A DNA stretch of 64,000 bases from assembly GCA_033002965.1 (NCBI GenBank), contig JAURVB010002475.1:1-64000 (forward strand), given 5' to 3'. The notes under the pieces are model-generated. The model did no database searches. It saw only the letters and a list, made by a program, of their open reading frames with translations, and was not told where the DNA came from. The stretch comes from Piper betle (lineage: Eukaryota > Streptophyta > Magnoliopsida > Piperales > Piperaceae). The position numbers and the translations under genes were made by a program. Numbering within the stretch: the stretch's first letter is position 1; each line of letters begins with the position of its first letter. This document shows positions 46,103 to 58,256 of this stretch, one piece after another.

Positions 46103-47720
46103 TCAATGTAATAATACACAGTGGAGAAGCAAAAGAGCGAACAGAGAAGCCACGGTCAATCCATAGCCAGCAACGCCGGAGCATTCCCTAGACGCAAATC
46201 CAAGGTTTCCACCGCCGCCAGATTTTAGCTGCATGGTGTGCCGGATCGGCGCGTCGCCGTCCATGCCAGGTCCCACCTGCCAGACCTGGTTGGTGGTGGT
46301 GGTGTCGTCGGGCAGCTGCAGGGTAGCGAAGATGACGAAGTCATTGGCATTCTGCTCCACCTCGAGGACGGAGACTCCGTAGTCGATGCCGGAGGGACGA
46401 CGTCGAGGCTGCTGATGTCATAGGTCATGGTGGCCATGCCGCTGTTGGGGGTCCAGTAGGCGAGGAGGGCTATGGTGGCAATCATGGTCGGCTGGTAGGG
46501 GTTGATGCCCCAGGCTCTGGGGAGGCAACGAGTTGAGGGTGAGGGAGGAGTTGTGGCGGAAGTAGGTCATGTGGAGAGAGGAGTGTTAGGAATCCCCATC
46601 ATATGATGAACTTGGTGGACATGTAACTAGATGGGGAATCGTAAAAATATAAAATTATGAAGAATTTGAAAAGAATTATATTTAGTATTTAGCTCTTCGT
46701 ATCTACGAGGTTGAGTGCATCTTGAGTATGAGTCTTTTACTATATATATATATATATGCAGTTGTATTATAAGTGAAATAAAGCTGAGAGAGTATAATTC
46801 GAAGAGTGTTATTGAGTTTCACTGTGAAGGTTTTACACGTGAGACTCTCACTCTCTCTCTTAGAGGAGGGAGAGCCTCTCTTCATGGGGTACTTATTTTA
46901 TCCAATGTATGTACCGACTTTGTCTAATGTGTGTACCGACTTTGTCCGATATGTAATTCTAACTGAAATATGTTCTAGTTAGAGGTTGAGAGTGTTTCTA
47001 ATTAGAGTGTGTTCTAGTTAGAGATTAGATGTTAAGAGTGTTCATAATTGGAGAATTGGAGTGTGTTCTAGTTAGAGGTTGAGCGTGCTCATAATTAGAG
47101 TGTCTTCTCTTTAGAGATTAAAGGTTGAGAGTGTTCTTGATTAGAGAATTAGAATGTGTTCCAATTAGATGTTACAGTTGCAGATATGAAATAGGGTCAT
47201 TATTGGTGGCGCATGTGAGAGAGGCTGCGGTTACAGATATAGATAGGGTTACTATTGGTGGTGCATGTGAGAGAAGAAAGACAGGGTTACTATTTGTGGT
47301 GCATGTAAGAGAAGAAAGAGAAATTGTTCGTTGTGAAGAGAAGACATGACTTTGGGTTCTTCGACAAAACCAACTGTAGTTAATTTTTTATCATCTACCT
47401 TAATGTGGGGTAATTATACACATTTCATGTTTTTGGTTATGGTTTCTTTTATTGGAAAGTTTTTACTAATGTGTAGGTGTCATTTATCTTTATCATTTAT
47501 TTGTTGCCCTTATCACACACTTAACATTGTGTTTAGTTATTTTATTTGTTAAACACACTAACAAGGAGCTCAAGGTGGGCAGGTCTATGCAGTTAGCATA
47601 TAACCTGTTATTGGAGAAACTTTGGGTGCAGGAAGCTGATGTTGGTACAATTTTGAATGAGAGGAAGATGAGAGTACAATATGTGATGCATAGAAGAAGA
47701 TTGAGGCCCAACGAGCACAA
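46103..47720 (-). pseudogene. AIR12: AIR12-like DOMON protein, copy 1, split by a solo LTR and frameshifted
   Basis: AIR12-type proteins are apoplastic, membrane-anchored b-type cytochromes made of one DOMON (DUF568) domain. The N-terminal part (47720 to 47564) has a signal-like stretch (MCSLGLNLLLCITYCTLIFL), then CTQSFSNNRLYANCIDLPTL. A solo LTR (46584-47563) follows. Past it the frame resumes SSLHMTYFRHNSSLTLNSL, then breaks; WGINP and LLAYWTPNSGMATMTYDI are in another frame, and FVIFATLQLPDD with NQVWQVG in a third. The tail ends in a hydrophobic stretch (GLTVASLFALLLLHCVLL) that resembles a GPI-anchor signal. At least two indels besides the insertion make it a pseudogene. Confidence 0.85.
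46584..47563. mobile_element. Solo LTR (copia-type look), 980 bp, inside AIR12 copy 1
   Basis: The ends are TGTTAGGAATCC and CACACTAACA, flanked by the perfect 5 bp duplication AGGAG at 46579-46583 and 47564-47568. Removing it restores the DOMON reading frame across the site. Inside are a TATA-like AT run (46739-46757) and several imperfect repeats of GTGTTCTAGTTAGAG (46970-47130). No coding region is present. Confidence 0.9.
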
Positions 47721-47784
47721 CTTTTCCAGGTCTACAAGGCAATTTAATGGGTCTATAATGGGCTATCTTCATCAAAATAGTTAG

Positions 47785-49620
47785 TCAATGCTCGTTTGTT
47801 TGAAGATCCACCAAGACATCGCCATTAGCCATTACATACCCAAGCCCATTAGGCCCACATCCACAACTGTTCGACTCTTACGTTAACTTTCCCGAGTCAG
47901 ACTCCAGGACTAGATCACCCCCTCCTACTTTTGAACACTTTTTAATTAATACCCATAATCCGTATTAAAGAAGCAAATCAAGAAGAAGAGGAAGAAAGTC
48001 CCAAAGTGTGAAGGACTGAACGCGTTCTAATTCAACCCAGTCAAAGTCTCCCGAGTCACGTTTACCAATGGCGTAATCAGAGTCAGAAAGTGTTTTGCTT
48101 AGCACTTAATTATAATCCTATGTTGCACACCAAATTAATCCCTTAATCCTCTTAACTCGGTCTGATTTCCCCAGTTTAGGATGTTAAATATTAGAAAACG
48201 ATAAGGTCATTGTCGATGTGACCTTGGTTAGGTGACCCGTGTTATGAGCAATTGTCATCGATTTTGACTTGTACAAGTTGTTCTGGAAACGCACCTGATG
48301 ATTCAAGCCAAGCTTTTATTACATCCATGAAATTAAAAAAGTCGCATCATTCACACTACTTTATCGGTGTACGTTTTTTCAACCAGCCACGTCCTTGCTC
48401 TCAGGCTTCTAGGGAAAAAAAGAAAAAGAAAGGAAAAAAAACTATTTTGTGGTCAATCAGCCATCGACGTGTCCATACAGATTTGGAGAATTGAGGTGAA
48501 TTTGAAGGGTTGAGATGTGTACTAGATCCGTTTATAGAACAATAATTTTCGGTGTGTGTATGCCGGATCAATGTTGCAATATATATGTCTATAATATTTA
48601 ATGATAAAAATATAAAAAATATATAGGTAACTAATTCCATTATTTTTTGAATTTTTTTATAAATACCCATCTTACATAGCAAGTGGCTCACACTTAAAAG
48701 TAGCTCGTAGAATACACCGGATCAACTACAAAAGGTTTTTTTCTTTTAATTTTAAATACACTATAAAATCGTAAGAAAAAGTGGAGTTATGAAAATTTTT
48801 TCTACGGTAAAAAAGTGTAAGAAAACTAATATATATTTATCTACAAATATAGCGATTGCATTAAATTCTTTCTTTGAGATTCACCGCGGAGAAAATGGGA
48901 CAAAGTGCAACAAAAAATTTATTTGTTTTCAAAGTTTTTTTTACAAGGGGTAGATTAAAGTCTTGTTTTTTTTAAAGTGATTTGTTCGTACTTATCCTAG
49001 TGAAAACTCCAGTTTTGATCAGATGAAGATGATTCACATGTCTCAACAAATCTGAATCCAACCCCATTACTAGCAGTACATAATTTGTTGTGATCTAATG
49101 CCGTGCTTGGCCCTGTTCTTAGATACAAACGTACACACCACACCACCAACGTGAGCTAACGAGGACGAAACACGCAGCATCACAAATTTAAGAGTTGAGG
49201 TGAATTTTTTATCAAGAATTAGTTTTGCCCTAAACTTCTTGTTGCTACTGTATTAATAAAACATGATTGATTTCTCGTGAACCACACATGAGTGGACCAC
49301 CAAGAAGCACAGTACGCTCCGTCAATCAACATTATACCTTGTAGTTTGTACCGACAATCTTATCAACCCCCAGATTCATGCCCAAAAGAAAAGACAGATG
49401 AAGAAACCTCTAAACTAATGTCGACCGTGAATATGAAAAATGTATGATAAATCAATCTTCTAATCAGATAAAATGACAGTAATCACCAATCTCTCATAGA
49501 TATCCATGTATCAAAAAAGTAATGAAAAAAGAACTACAGCCAAGATTATTAATAGCAATCACATAATCAAACACAAATTCTCTCACTCTCTCTCTGTTTC
49601 AGCTCTGTAAGCTTAGTATA
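47785..49620. other. Intergenic sequence between the two AIR12-like copies
   Basis: No coding sequence, clear repeat or RNA gene is recognised. It contains a purine run at 48415-48440 (AAAAAAAGAAAAAGAAAGG). Confidence 0.5.
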
Positions 49621-49649
49621 TATCAATGGAAGCTAAGTATATAAGCTCA

Positions 49650-50373
49650 TCAATGCAAGAGATGAAGAAGACCCACGAGTAGCAAGGACCAGGAAGCAGC
49701 AACGGCGTGGAAGCCGGCGTTGCTTGGACCCCCGGGAGTCGCTGGCGGATCGGGGACTGTGCGGAGGGGGACGTCGACGCCGGAGAAGACCCGCCGGCGG
49801 TACACACGGACGAAATCTATGTTGCTGACGGCGTTGCGGTTTGCCCGCTCCATGGCGTGTATCGCCGGGCCTGCTTCCGATTCATGGCGGAGCCGACCTG
49901 CCAGACGTGGTTGGTGGACGGTGGTGCCGGCGGGGAGCTGCAAGGTGGCGAAGATGACGAAGTTGCTGCCGCTCGCCTCCGCGGCGAGGTCGGAAACTGG
50001 GTAGTCTATGGGGGAGCGGACGACGTTGTCGTGAGGCTGGTGAGGTTGTAGGTTTCGGCGACGATGCTGCCGTTCGAGTGCCGGTAGGCGAGGAGTGCTC
50101 GGGTACCCAGCATGGCAGGTCGGGAGGGGTTGATCCCCACGCCACCCAACCTGCCGAGGCCGCCGGCTGGGCGACGAAGGCGATGGAGAGGGTGGCGTTG
50201 GGGGCCGTGTAGGTGAAGTGGAGGGAGGAGCTAAGGTTTGGGAGCTCCAAGCAGGAAGCAAACACCCTGTTGTTGGAGAACCTGGTGGAGCAGCTTCCCA
50301 TGCTTGGTGCAATGGTTGAGAGGAAGATCATAGAGATAAAGGAGAGGAGAAAGGGCATATTAGAGGAAGCCAT
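49650..50373 (-). pseudogene. AIR12: AIR12-like DOMON protein, copy 2, frameshifted
   Basis: From ATG 50373 the frame gives MASSNMPFLLSFISMIFLST (signal peptide), then CSTRFSNNRVFASCLELP, LHFTYTAPNATLSIAF and ASAGWVAWG. After WG the frame shifts: INPSRPAMLGTRALLAYR and ETYNLTSL continue in a second frame that soon stops. FVIFATLQLPAGTT is in a third, and VWQVGSAM in a fourth shift. The tail AVAASWSLLLVGLLHLLH is a plausible GPI signal. A TATA box (minus strand TTTATATATAACC) lies about 95 bp upstream. The sequence is otherwise well kept, so the frameshifts could be recent mutations or assembly indels; a single-exon gene of about 240 residues would be expected. Confidence 0.8.
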
Positions 50374-50379
50374 GGTTTC

Positions 50380-53300
50380 TAAGAATATTTGGAAGTGTCA
50401 GCTAGGGAGAGCAATATGGGCTATGGGGGAAGATGTGATTGCGCAGATCAATATAATTGGTACTTGGTTATATATAAATGAAGAAGAGGGAGAAAGGTCC
50501 ATGAATGTGGGGTAGACAGACCTTTGGTTTAAGTTCTTAGATGTTTCCTTACTTTGAAATGTTCATATTGCAAAAAGGTCAAGGGTTGGAAAAATGTATA
50601 GAGGAGAACTGAAGTACTGTTTATTACAATTGTGCAGGCTGCAAAAGGTTTTTGTTGAGAGTTAGGTGGGTGTAACCTTTTTACCAAGTGGAGAAGTTGA
50701 TCTACTTGTCGTGAATCATGGGTATTGGGGGAGCTTGCTTTGTTAATTAGTTGGTCTAATTTGATTTGGTTCATGCATATTTGTCATGTCAGTAACTTGG
50801 CCTGGATTTTTTGCATGATAGATGTAACGGAGGTACTTGTACAACTTCAACACATGTAGGAAGCTTGTAGTTTGAGCATGCCTCACATTGAATTGACGTT
50901 TTCATCGGTTCGAACGTCTGAAAACATCTTTCGAGATGGCCTACGAAACGCCGGCGGCGACTTAGTACGTGGAAGAACCAAGATGAAGAAAGCCCCCTCT
51001 TCTCTGATTATTAATTATTGTTACTAATAAAAAAAGAGTAAAGAGAGACGTATTGACACCCTCTCCTTCGTCTGTGTCGTACTGAAAAGTCATTGTCGAC
51101 TTGCCCCTCAAACACCGACGTCTCAGCGAGCCATGTGATGACTTGGTGACCATGAAGCAGTAGTGGCCTGGTCAGGAGAAAGACAAGCAATCAGTTGGGT
51201 ACAAATATGGAACCGGCAAGTTCTCCGGTCCATGATTTCTGCATACTAGACTTGGAAAGTTGTATCACTTCACACGCTCCTTGGTCAAGCTTTTTGTCTG
51301 CCTCCTTAATTGGAAGAAAATTATTCTATTAATTAATAATTGGTTTATTTTTTCAATATTCAGGACTGGACTTGCAGTTTGGCACATAAAGTGATGATAT
51401 TTTAATAAGAAGAAATCAACTCAAAACGAATAAACGTTTGATATGTTACAACAAATCACGGTTGTCCAACACCGTAGACTTTTTTTGAACATTCCCACGC
51501 CGTAGAGTTGCGTGATTGCGAAATTAGGAACGGTTCGCTTGTGCTCACCACGCGGCTGCATTTGGACAAATTGGTTACATTTCCACTAATGATCGGATTT
51601 TTTTAACACTATTATTTGTGTAAATAAGTTAAGCCTACTTATAAATATTTTATGTTAGGCTTGATTCGGTTTGAACTCGTATTCATTAATTTTATATTTG
51701 AAAAAAATACTCAGATCGAAATGAATAACTTGTTGAACAACGAACTAGAGCGAAGAAGTGTTATGGTCGACTTGGTTCGAAATTCAAGTTCGATATATTC
51801 AAATTTAGAAAAATACTAGGTTCGATTCGACTCGTCAATATTATTATGGTTACATTGAACTTATATAGTATTAGAAAATTTTTTTGATCTTGTATAAGTT
51901 GAGCACGAGCCAAATATATATATTCGTTTGGCTCGAAAATATAGCTAGCCAAATATAAGTCGGGCCCAAACACTATAAATTTTGAACGAAATTAACTCGA
52001 CCCATAATACATCAAAACTCTGTCAAATTTTCAAACAAGCTCAAACATGTTTGTCAAAAATTACGTTGAATTAATATTAATGGAACGACCTAATATAAGC
52101 ATAGATAAGAGCATCACTTATTTTTTACATAAAAAATCACCATAAAAATATTTAATAAGTAGGTTATTTGCTTGAAGCTGAGTGACCATTACAACTATAT
52201 AACAAATTACTACTCATACTCCAAATATTCCTAAAGGTCAAAGGGAATGTGCTTTTAAATTGGCCTCGATAAAAATTTAAGTCTTGTATGGTAATCGATG
52301 CCTAAAAATATATATATATCATGACAAACAATCAAGAAGGTGCCATGCTCAAAGGAAAAAACGGAAATTTTAACATCAAATTATTGGTGTCAATTGTTAG
52401 CAAATTGCCACCGTTGGATAAATTTTTACAAGGTGTGCATATATTATAATGCAGTATGCAATATTCTATCAAGTCCTCCTAAAATTGTGCCAAGAAAAGC
52501 AATACAAAAAAGATAACAAAAAAAACGTTTATTCATGTGAGAGTGTTGTTTATATTCTCATACTCACGGCCATCATTATATCAAGTTATAAAATTAACAA
52601 GTGAAAGAAATAAAAATAATTCATTGCATATATTTCCTCTTGCGTTCCTAAGGATTTAAATTTTATCAAGTCCAATTTATGGGCTCCTTCAATTTTTCTT
52701 TTATATTAGTTAAAGATGTCTCCTGGGTAGGTCCATATAGCACCTTCTTCGTCGGTATAGATGGTAAAGTGTACATAATGCTTCCATAATAGGTATAGAC
52801 AATGTTTCTTCGATTGTAGTGAAAATATTAAGTCAAATTGTCATAAATTTAGATAGTTTAATTGCGTTTATAATTATATTGTTATAAGGTATAAAAGTTA
52901 ATATTGGCTGAAAGACTCAATAAATAGCTACAGAATTCTAAGTAAATATACCTATTTTTTCTTAAAATAATAAAAGTGTCATAAAGGTATTTAATGAGTA
53001 AATAATTTATTTGAACTTGATTGAGTTTTCCAACCAATAAGGCTGTAAGGTACAAATTCCTACTCGTCATGTATTCATTAAGAGACAATCAATTAACAAA
53101 ATAGGATTTCTATACAGCAATTGGGTGGTATGGTTAATCACCCAAATGTGTATTCATTAAGAGACACCGTCATAAGTGTATTAATGATCATTCGCATACA
53201 TCACCCATGCAAAACAATATTCACCGGTTTGTTTACTACAGTAATGACGTGGAGAATTACCACTCCGTAATTAACTGGACATTAAAAAGCATTAATACTC

Positions 53301-53522
53301 CAAAGGAAAATAATTTATTAGGTCTTATAGTTAATATTATAGTACGACCCAATGAATGGTTCAGATAAGCATAGATAAGAGCAGTCACTTATTTTTGAAA
53401 TAGAAAAATTACCATAAAAATATTTAATAAGTAGGTTATTTGCTTTAAACTGATTAGCCTTTACAGCTATATAACAAATTACTACTCATACTCCAAATAT
53501 TCTTAAGGTCAAAGGGATCGTG
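50380..53522. other. Intergenic sequence with a degenerate three-copy repeat
   Basis: No gene is seen. The segment 52085-52380 recurs at 53335-53517 and continues past a transposon insertion at 58257-58370. A more diverged copy lies near 52950-53070. Shared blocks include AGCATAGATAAGAGCA, ATTTAATAAGTAGGTTATTT and AACAAATTACTACTCATACT. Confidence 0.6.
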
Positions 53523-53913
53523 TGGAATACCCCAAGTCTGGTTTACGCTCAGAACTGAATCGAAATGTCATTGGTCCAGATTAAGTTTGCTAACCCGAAC
53601 CTAACCCTGCAGATCTATTTTCGGCATCTTGAAATAGGAGATGTTTATCGCTATGCATAGATAGATGCACAACTATATGAATGACAGTTTATACTAAAAA
53701 TAATAATGATAAAAATGATAAAGTTGATAAAATTTTAATATGTTGCATAATTTATTCTAAATCTTAGGTCTCGACCCATCTGTGCTTGCTAATTACTTTT
53801 CACATCATTCTCAATATAATGACAACATAAACTAAACATTAATATTCTATCGCCTGACATGTGTGCAAGAGACCTCGCTGCTCCGTCGTCTAGGTTAGCT
53901 CATCCTACTCATG

Positions 53914-53916
<3 letters not shown>

Positions 53917-53985
<69 letters not shown>
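53917..53985. repeat. (AT)n microsatellite
   Basis: An uninterrupted AT dinucleotide run of about 69 bp. Confidence 0.95.
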
Positions 53986-53989
<4 letters not shown>

Positions 53990-54329
53990 AAACACATTAG
54001 TAACGAGTGTGTTTAGGCTGGCTTATCCTACTTATGATCATCACCTACATATATTATAAAAGCACGTCAGTAACGAATGTTAGTAGTCCAAAAATATAAC
54101 TAATATTAAACTGACTATGAGAGCAAACTCTCATATGAAAGAAAATATTATCGTGAAATATCTGAAGGGCATCTACTGAACTGAAATCATCTTTAACTGA
54201 ACTGATCTGCTGTTGCTAATGCCTCTCTCAGCATTTTTGCTAATGCCTCTCTCAGCATTTTTGCATTTCACTTTCTGATCCTTGAGACTATTATTATATC
54301 CTAAGCCCTTTTTCTTTCTTCCATACCCA

Positions 54330-54720
54330 CTCGCGTTGTATGGTTATCGATTGTCGGTATTTCCGCCTTCGACTGGCACATGCTACTTGCATAGCATGGT
54401 TGTCGACGATTTCGACAGGTACATGCCACTAACATAACATATTTGTCAGAATTTCTGGCTTATGATTGGCACATGCTACTTGCGCAATATGATTGTCGAC
54501 AATTTCGATTGGCACATGCCACTTACGTAGCATGGTTGTCAATATTCCCGACTTTTGACTGGCATGTGCTACTTGCGTAGCATGGTTGTCGACAACTTCG
54601 ACGGGCACATTCTGCTTGCATAACATGATTGTCGGTATTTCTGGCTTACGACTGACACATGCCACTTACGTAGCATGGTTGTCAGCGGCTTCGAGTAGCA
54701 TATGCCCGCTCGCGTAGTAC
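54330..54720. repeat. Tandem array of alternating 43 and 50 bp type units
   Basis: The core GGCACATGC(C/T)ACTTACGTAG with CATGGTTGTCGACAATTTCG recurs about eight times within the outer A solo LTR. A minus-strand frame across it is periodic and not a gene. Confidence 0.75.
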
Positions 54721-54744
54721 AGTTATCGAAAAATGTGAAAGCTT

Positions 54745-54785
<41 letters not shown>

Positions 54786-54803
54786 TCATGATAGGTCCAA
54801 AGG

Positions 54804-57667
54804 TGTAAAACCCGTGATTCGAGTCAGGGTTTTACGTTACCGAACCAGTCGGTTCGATCGTTGGTTCGAGTCGAGTCGGTTTCATGAATCGCGTGCTGAG
54901 TCGAGACCAGCCGTGAGTTATGAGCGATGAGAGTCAGGTGTACCTGAATATATGATGATAACGTCGAGAAGATGGTGAGATACGAGTTATCTGAATATAT
55001 GAAAGTATGCAGTATTTTTTTCTTTTTATATGTTTGATCGTAGAAATAGTTTTAGGGCCGAATGACGAATTAGGACGCGTTGGATTATATTCGGGTGGGT
55101 TATTAGTTATAGAGCATGTCATTTGGATGTTGTTGTGTTTGTTTTATTTTATGTGATTTTTCCATATTTTTCTAGATTTTTTTTAGAATTTATTACGAAC
55201 TAGTTATTATTTTGACTCGAGTAGGAATCGAGTCAATACTTATTTACGAAAATGCCATCGCACGCACTTCTTCTTCCTCCCGACCTTTTCTCCCCCACAT
55301 CCAAAACCCTAGCCGCCGCCGCCGCCCCTGTTCGCGCGCTGCCGCCGCCACGGCCGACGCCGCCTGGCCGCCGATCAACGCCGCCCCGCCCCGCCGTGTC
55401 GTCGCCGTGCCGCCCCGACCAACCCCGGCCACCGTCGCGCCGCCACGACGCCGGAATCGCCCCACAAGCCGCGACGCTCCGCCCACTGATTTCGCCGCCG
55501 TCCGGGCCGCGCCGCCGCCGCTGTGACCCCGACGACCACCCCCTCGACGTCGCCGACGTTTCCCCCATCGTCCCGACCACCGTCGAGGCCGGCCGGAGCC
55601 TCGATCGGAGAACGCCGCCACCGCCGCCCATTTTCGACGCCGCCGTCGACGGCCATCGCCGCCTCGGCTACCCTGTTTGACACCACCATTGGACCGAGCT
55701 CGTCGAGCTGGTGCCGATAGACCCCCTGATTGCCCCGTCCCAAATCATCGCCGGAAAACCGTCGGAATCCGCCGGAAAACCGCCGACACTCGCCGGAAAA
55801 CCGCCGGAACCGCCGGAAATTGGATTTGTGGGAAATTCGCCGGATCATCCGCCGAACGCACCCGGTCCAATCTGATCGGACTTCGGACGCCGCTAGGTGC
55901 CGAATTCGAGTTTCGAGCCACAAAACGGAAACCCTAGCCGTCGCCGATTTTCGACGACGCGAGGTATAATTTATTTTAATTTAATTATTTGAAAGTTTTG
56001 ATTATTAGAATTGCATGCTAGGATTGGTGAATTGTGTGTTATAATAATATATATAAATGTAGATTTGATTAAGGATAAAAATATGAAATTTGTTTGATTG
56101 TGTGGTGTTAAAAATAGAAGTTATGAAACTAATTAGGGTTATTAAGTAATAATCATGATCTAATCAAACTAGCTTAAGTAGACTCGCTAGAATTGATATA
56201 GGTTGATGTGTGTTGATTGACGTGTGATTGTGTTGATTGTGTGTGTATGCTATAGGATATGTGATTCATCATGCGGGCGTTAGTTTTTAGCTTGATTGTG
56301 TAGGTACGGTGTAGGAGCTCGCCGCCTAGGCGCGTGGACCCGTTTGGAGCTTCTACCAGGTCCGTTTAGGACTCGTTCTCTGATTTACGCTACTCTCTTG
56401 TGTATTTGATTTATTATGTGCAGGACGAGTTAAGTGGCGTTTTATCGAATCCCACTTAACTCGGGCCATTTAGCCAACGATTTTCCGGATTAATAACCCT
56501 CGAGGATGAGATCCCTCGAGTTTGTTTTCGAACTTCAGATCCAGCTCACGTTGCCTTCGGGCCTATTGTATAAATCCCAACCCAGACCTATATATATATG
56601 TATAGTTTTCGTGTTTTTGTGAGAGACTGAATGAGGGAAATCCGACTACCGTGCTACGCGAGCGGGCACGTGTGTGTCGACAGTGGGCTCTGGAATGGTG
56701 TGCGGGCCGTTTCATTCCCGAGGGATCCTGACAACTCCACCTTTGAGTTCCTCAAACCCGGAGAAGTGTGGAGGTTCACGGGTACTGCATTGCAGCGCAT
56801 GTCTAGACTTGTGGTTTCAAAGGGTACTGAAGGCGACTGCCTGAGAGTACTCGGCCTTCGTGCTCAAGGCCAGGAGTAATATGGAAGGTGCAGAGGGCGG
56901 AAAGGAACGAGATTTGACGCGAGAAGCAATAGAGAAATGGCCGAGGCATGAGAATGTGAAAGATAGGGGACGCTGTCGACCCGAGGGCGACGGCTCCCGT
57001 AGGTGCCCTGATGAGAGTTCTTGAGGAAGTATATGGTTTTCATTCAACAGGAGAGTTTGCTCTCCTGTGCCAGATTGATATTAGTTATTTTCCGGGCCGG
57101 TAACACTCGTTACTGACGGTTTTTCTATATATATGTAGGTGAGGAATGCGAGCGATGAAAGCTGTCGGGACTGCGGAGGAGCAGCACAGAACCGCGCACA
57201 CATGTACCTGCCGCGTGTAACGTATAATGATGGTGTGTTATTGTTATGTAAACGATAATTTTGATGTGTTTGCTTGAGTGAATTACTTGTTATGAAACGA
57301 ACTGATAAATATGAATGAGTAGGGAGCCTTGGAGTACAGACTCGGCTCAGGTAAAAATGAATGAGATAATGGTTGAATGTCAGGGTAGATTATTATGTGT
57401 TACTGTATTTTTATAAAATAGTATATATTTTCTTTTGTTTTTTTCATTTATTATTTTGTCTTGTCTTTGCTTGTACATCATAGCATGCATGTAGGACTCC
57501 GTTAGAACCCACACACCCCATCCATGCATTTCATATTTGCATCTCCATCTTGAGACACCGAGGGCAGATCCGGGTCGGCTTAACCGAACCCAGTAGATTA
57601 GCGAACGGTTCGGTCGCCGGTGACATTTCCGGGTCGGTTCACGGGTGAGCCGAAACGGGGTGTTACA
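54804..57667 (+). mobile_element. Solo LTR of family A, 2864 bp, nested
   Basis: It runs from TGTAAAACCCGTGATTCG to AACGGGGTGTTACA and is flanked by the perfect 5 bp duplication AAAGG at 54799-54803 and 57668-57672. Removing it rejoins CCAAAGG to CAATTTGTGATGG, which matches 18390-18410 of another family member. Inside are a TTGACTCGAGTAGGAATCGAGTC module (55210-55235), a GC-rich leader (55252-55940) ending AAACCCTAG and GAGGTATAAT (a possible splice donor), and a conserved block at 56631-56880. Confidence 0.9.
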
Positions 57668-58256
57668 AAAGGCAATTTGTGATGGATCTTATTTTTAAAA
57701 ACATACTCGAGAAATCTCATCTTCGAGGGTCTATTTGACTAAATAAGCCGAGCTAAGTGGGATCCGATAAAACACCACTCAACTCGTCCTATAATCTGTA
57801 AACATTAAATCATGATAAAATAGAACAATAAACCAAAGGCAAGTCTTAAACGGGCATGGTAGAAGCTCCGAGTGTGTCTTAACGCCTAAACAATGAGCTC
57901 TTATTCTGTACCTAATCGTTAGTCATGTGCTAACGATGACAAGGTTGTAGCCGGCTTGAGTGAGGATCGTGGAGAAAAAAGAAAAAAGAAAAAGAAGAAG
58001 GAAGTTGAGTGAGAAGGATGGTGGTAACTGAATGATGACAGTGTTAGAAGTGTAAAATATATAAATGTTTGGGGGAAGAAAATGAGTGGTCGGTGAGAAA
58101 AATAAATTATTAGTTGAGAAAAATGAATGGTTGGTGAGAAAAATGAATGGTTGTTGAGAAAAATGAATAGTTGTTTCATAATTAAAACTTAACTCGACTA
58201 TAGTTAAACCGACCGGTTTATATTATAAAATCTTAATTTGAATCACGGGTTTTACA

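Larger units (their letters stand above)
53523..58256 (-). mobile_element. Solo LTR of family A (net about 1.9 kb), split by a second A solo LTR
   Basis: It starts TGGAATACCCCAAGTC and ends CACGGGTTTTACA. The flanks are TCGTG (53518-53522) and ATGTG (58257-58261), a partly decayed 5 bp duplication. The empty site is seen in the older copy of the host repeat at 52236-52250 (AAAGGGAATGTGCTTTT). It carries a long AT tract (53917-53985) and a tandem array (54330-54720). The insertion at 54804-57667 separates its two parts. Confidence 0.75.

Noticed and set aside
47125..47349. 74-codon frame with a repeated AHVRE word
   Set aside because: It lies within the solo LTR and arises from short internal repeats.
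55233..55923. Long overlapping Pro/Arg-rich frames (up to 182 codons) in the inner solo LTR
   Set aside because: They sit in the GC-rich leader of an LTR, on both strands. The equivalent leader at 21000-21500 encodes unrelated text, so there is no protein conservation.
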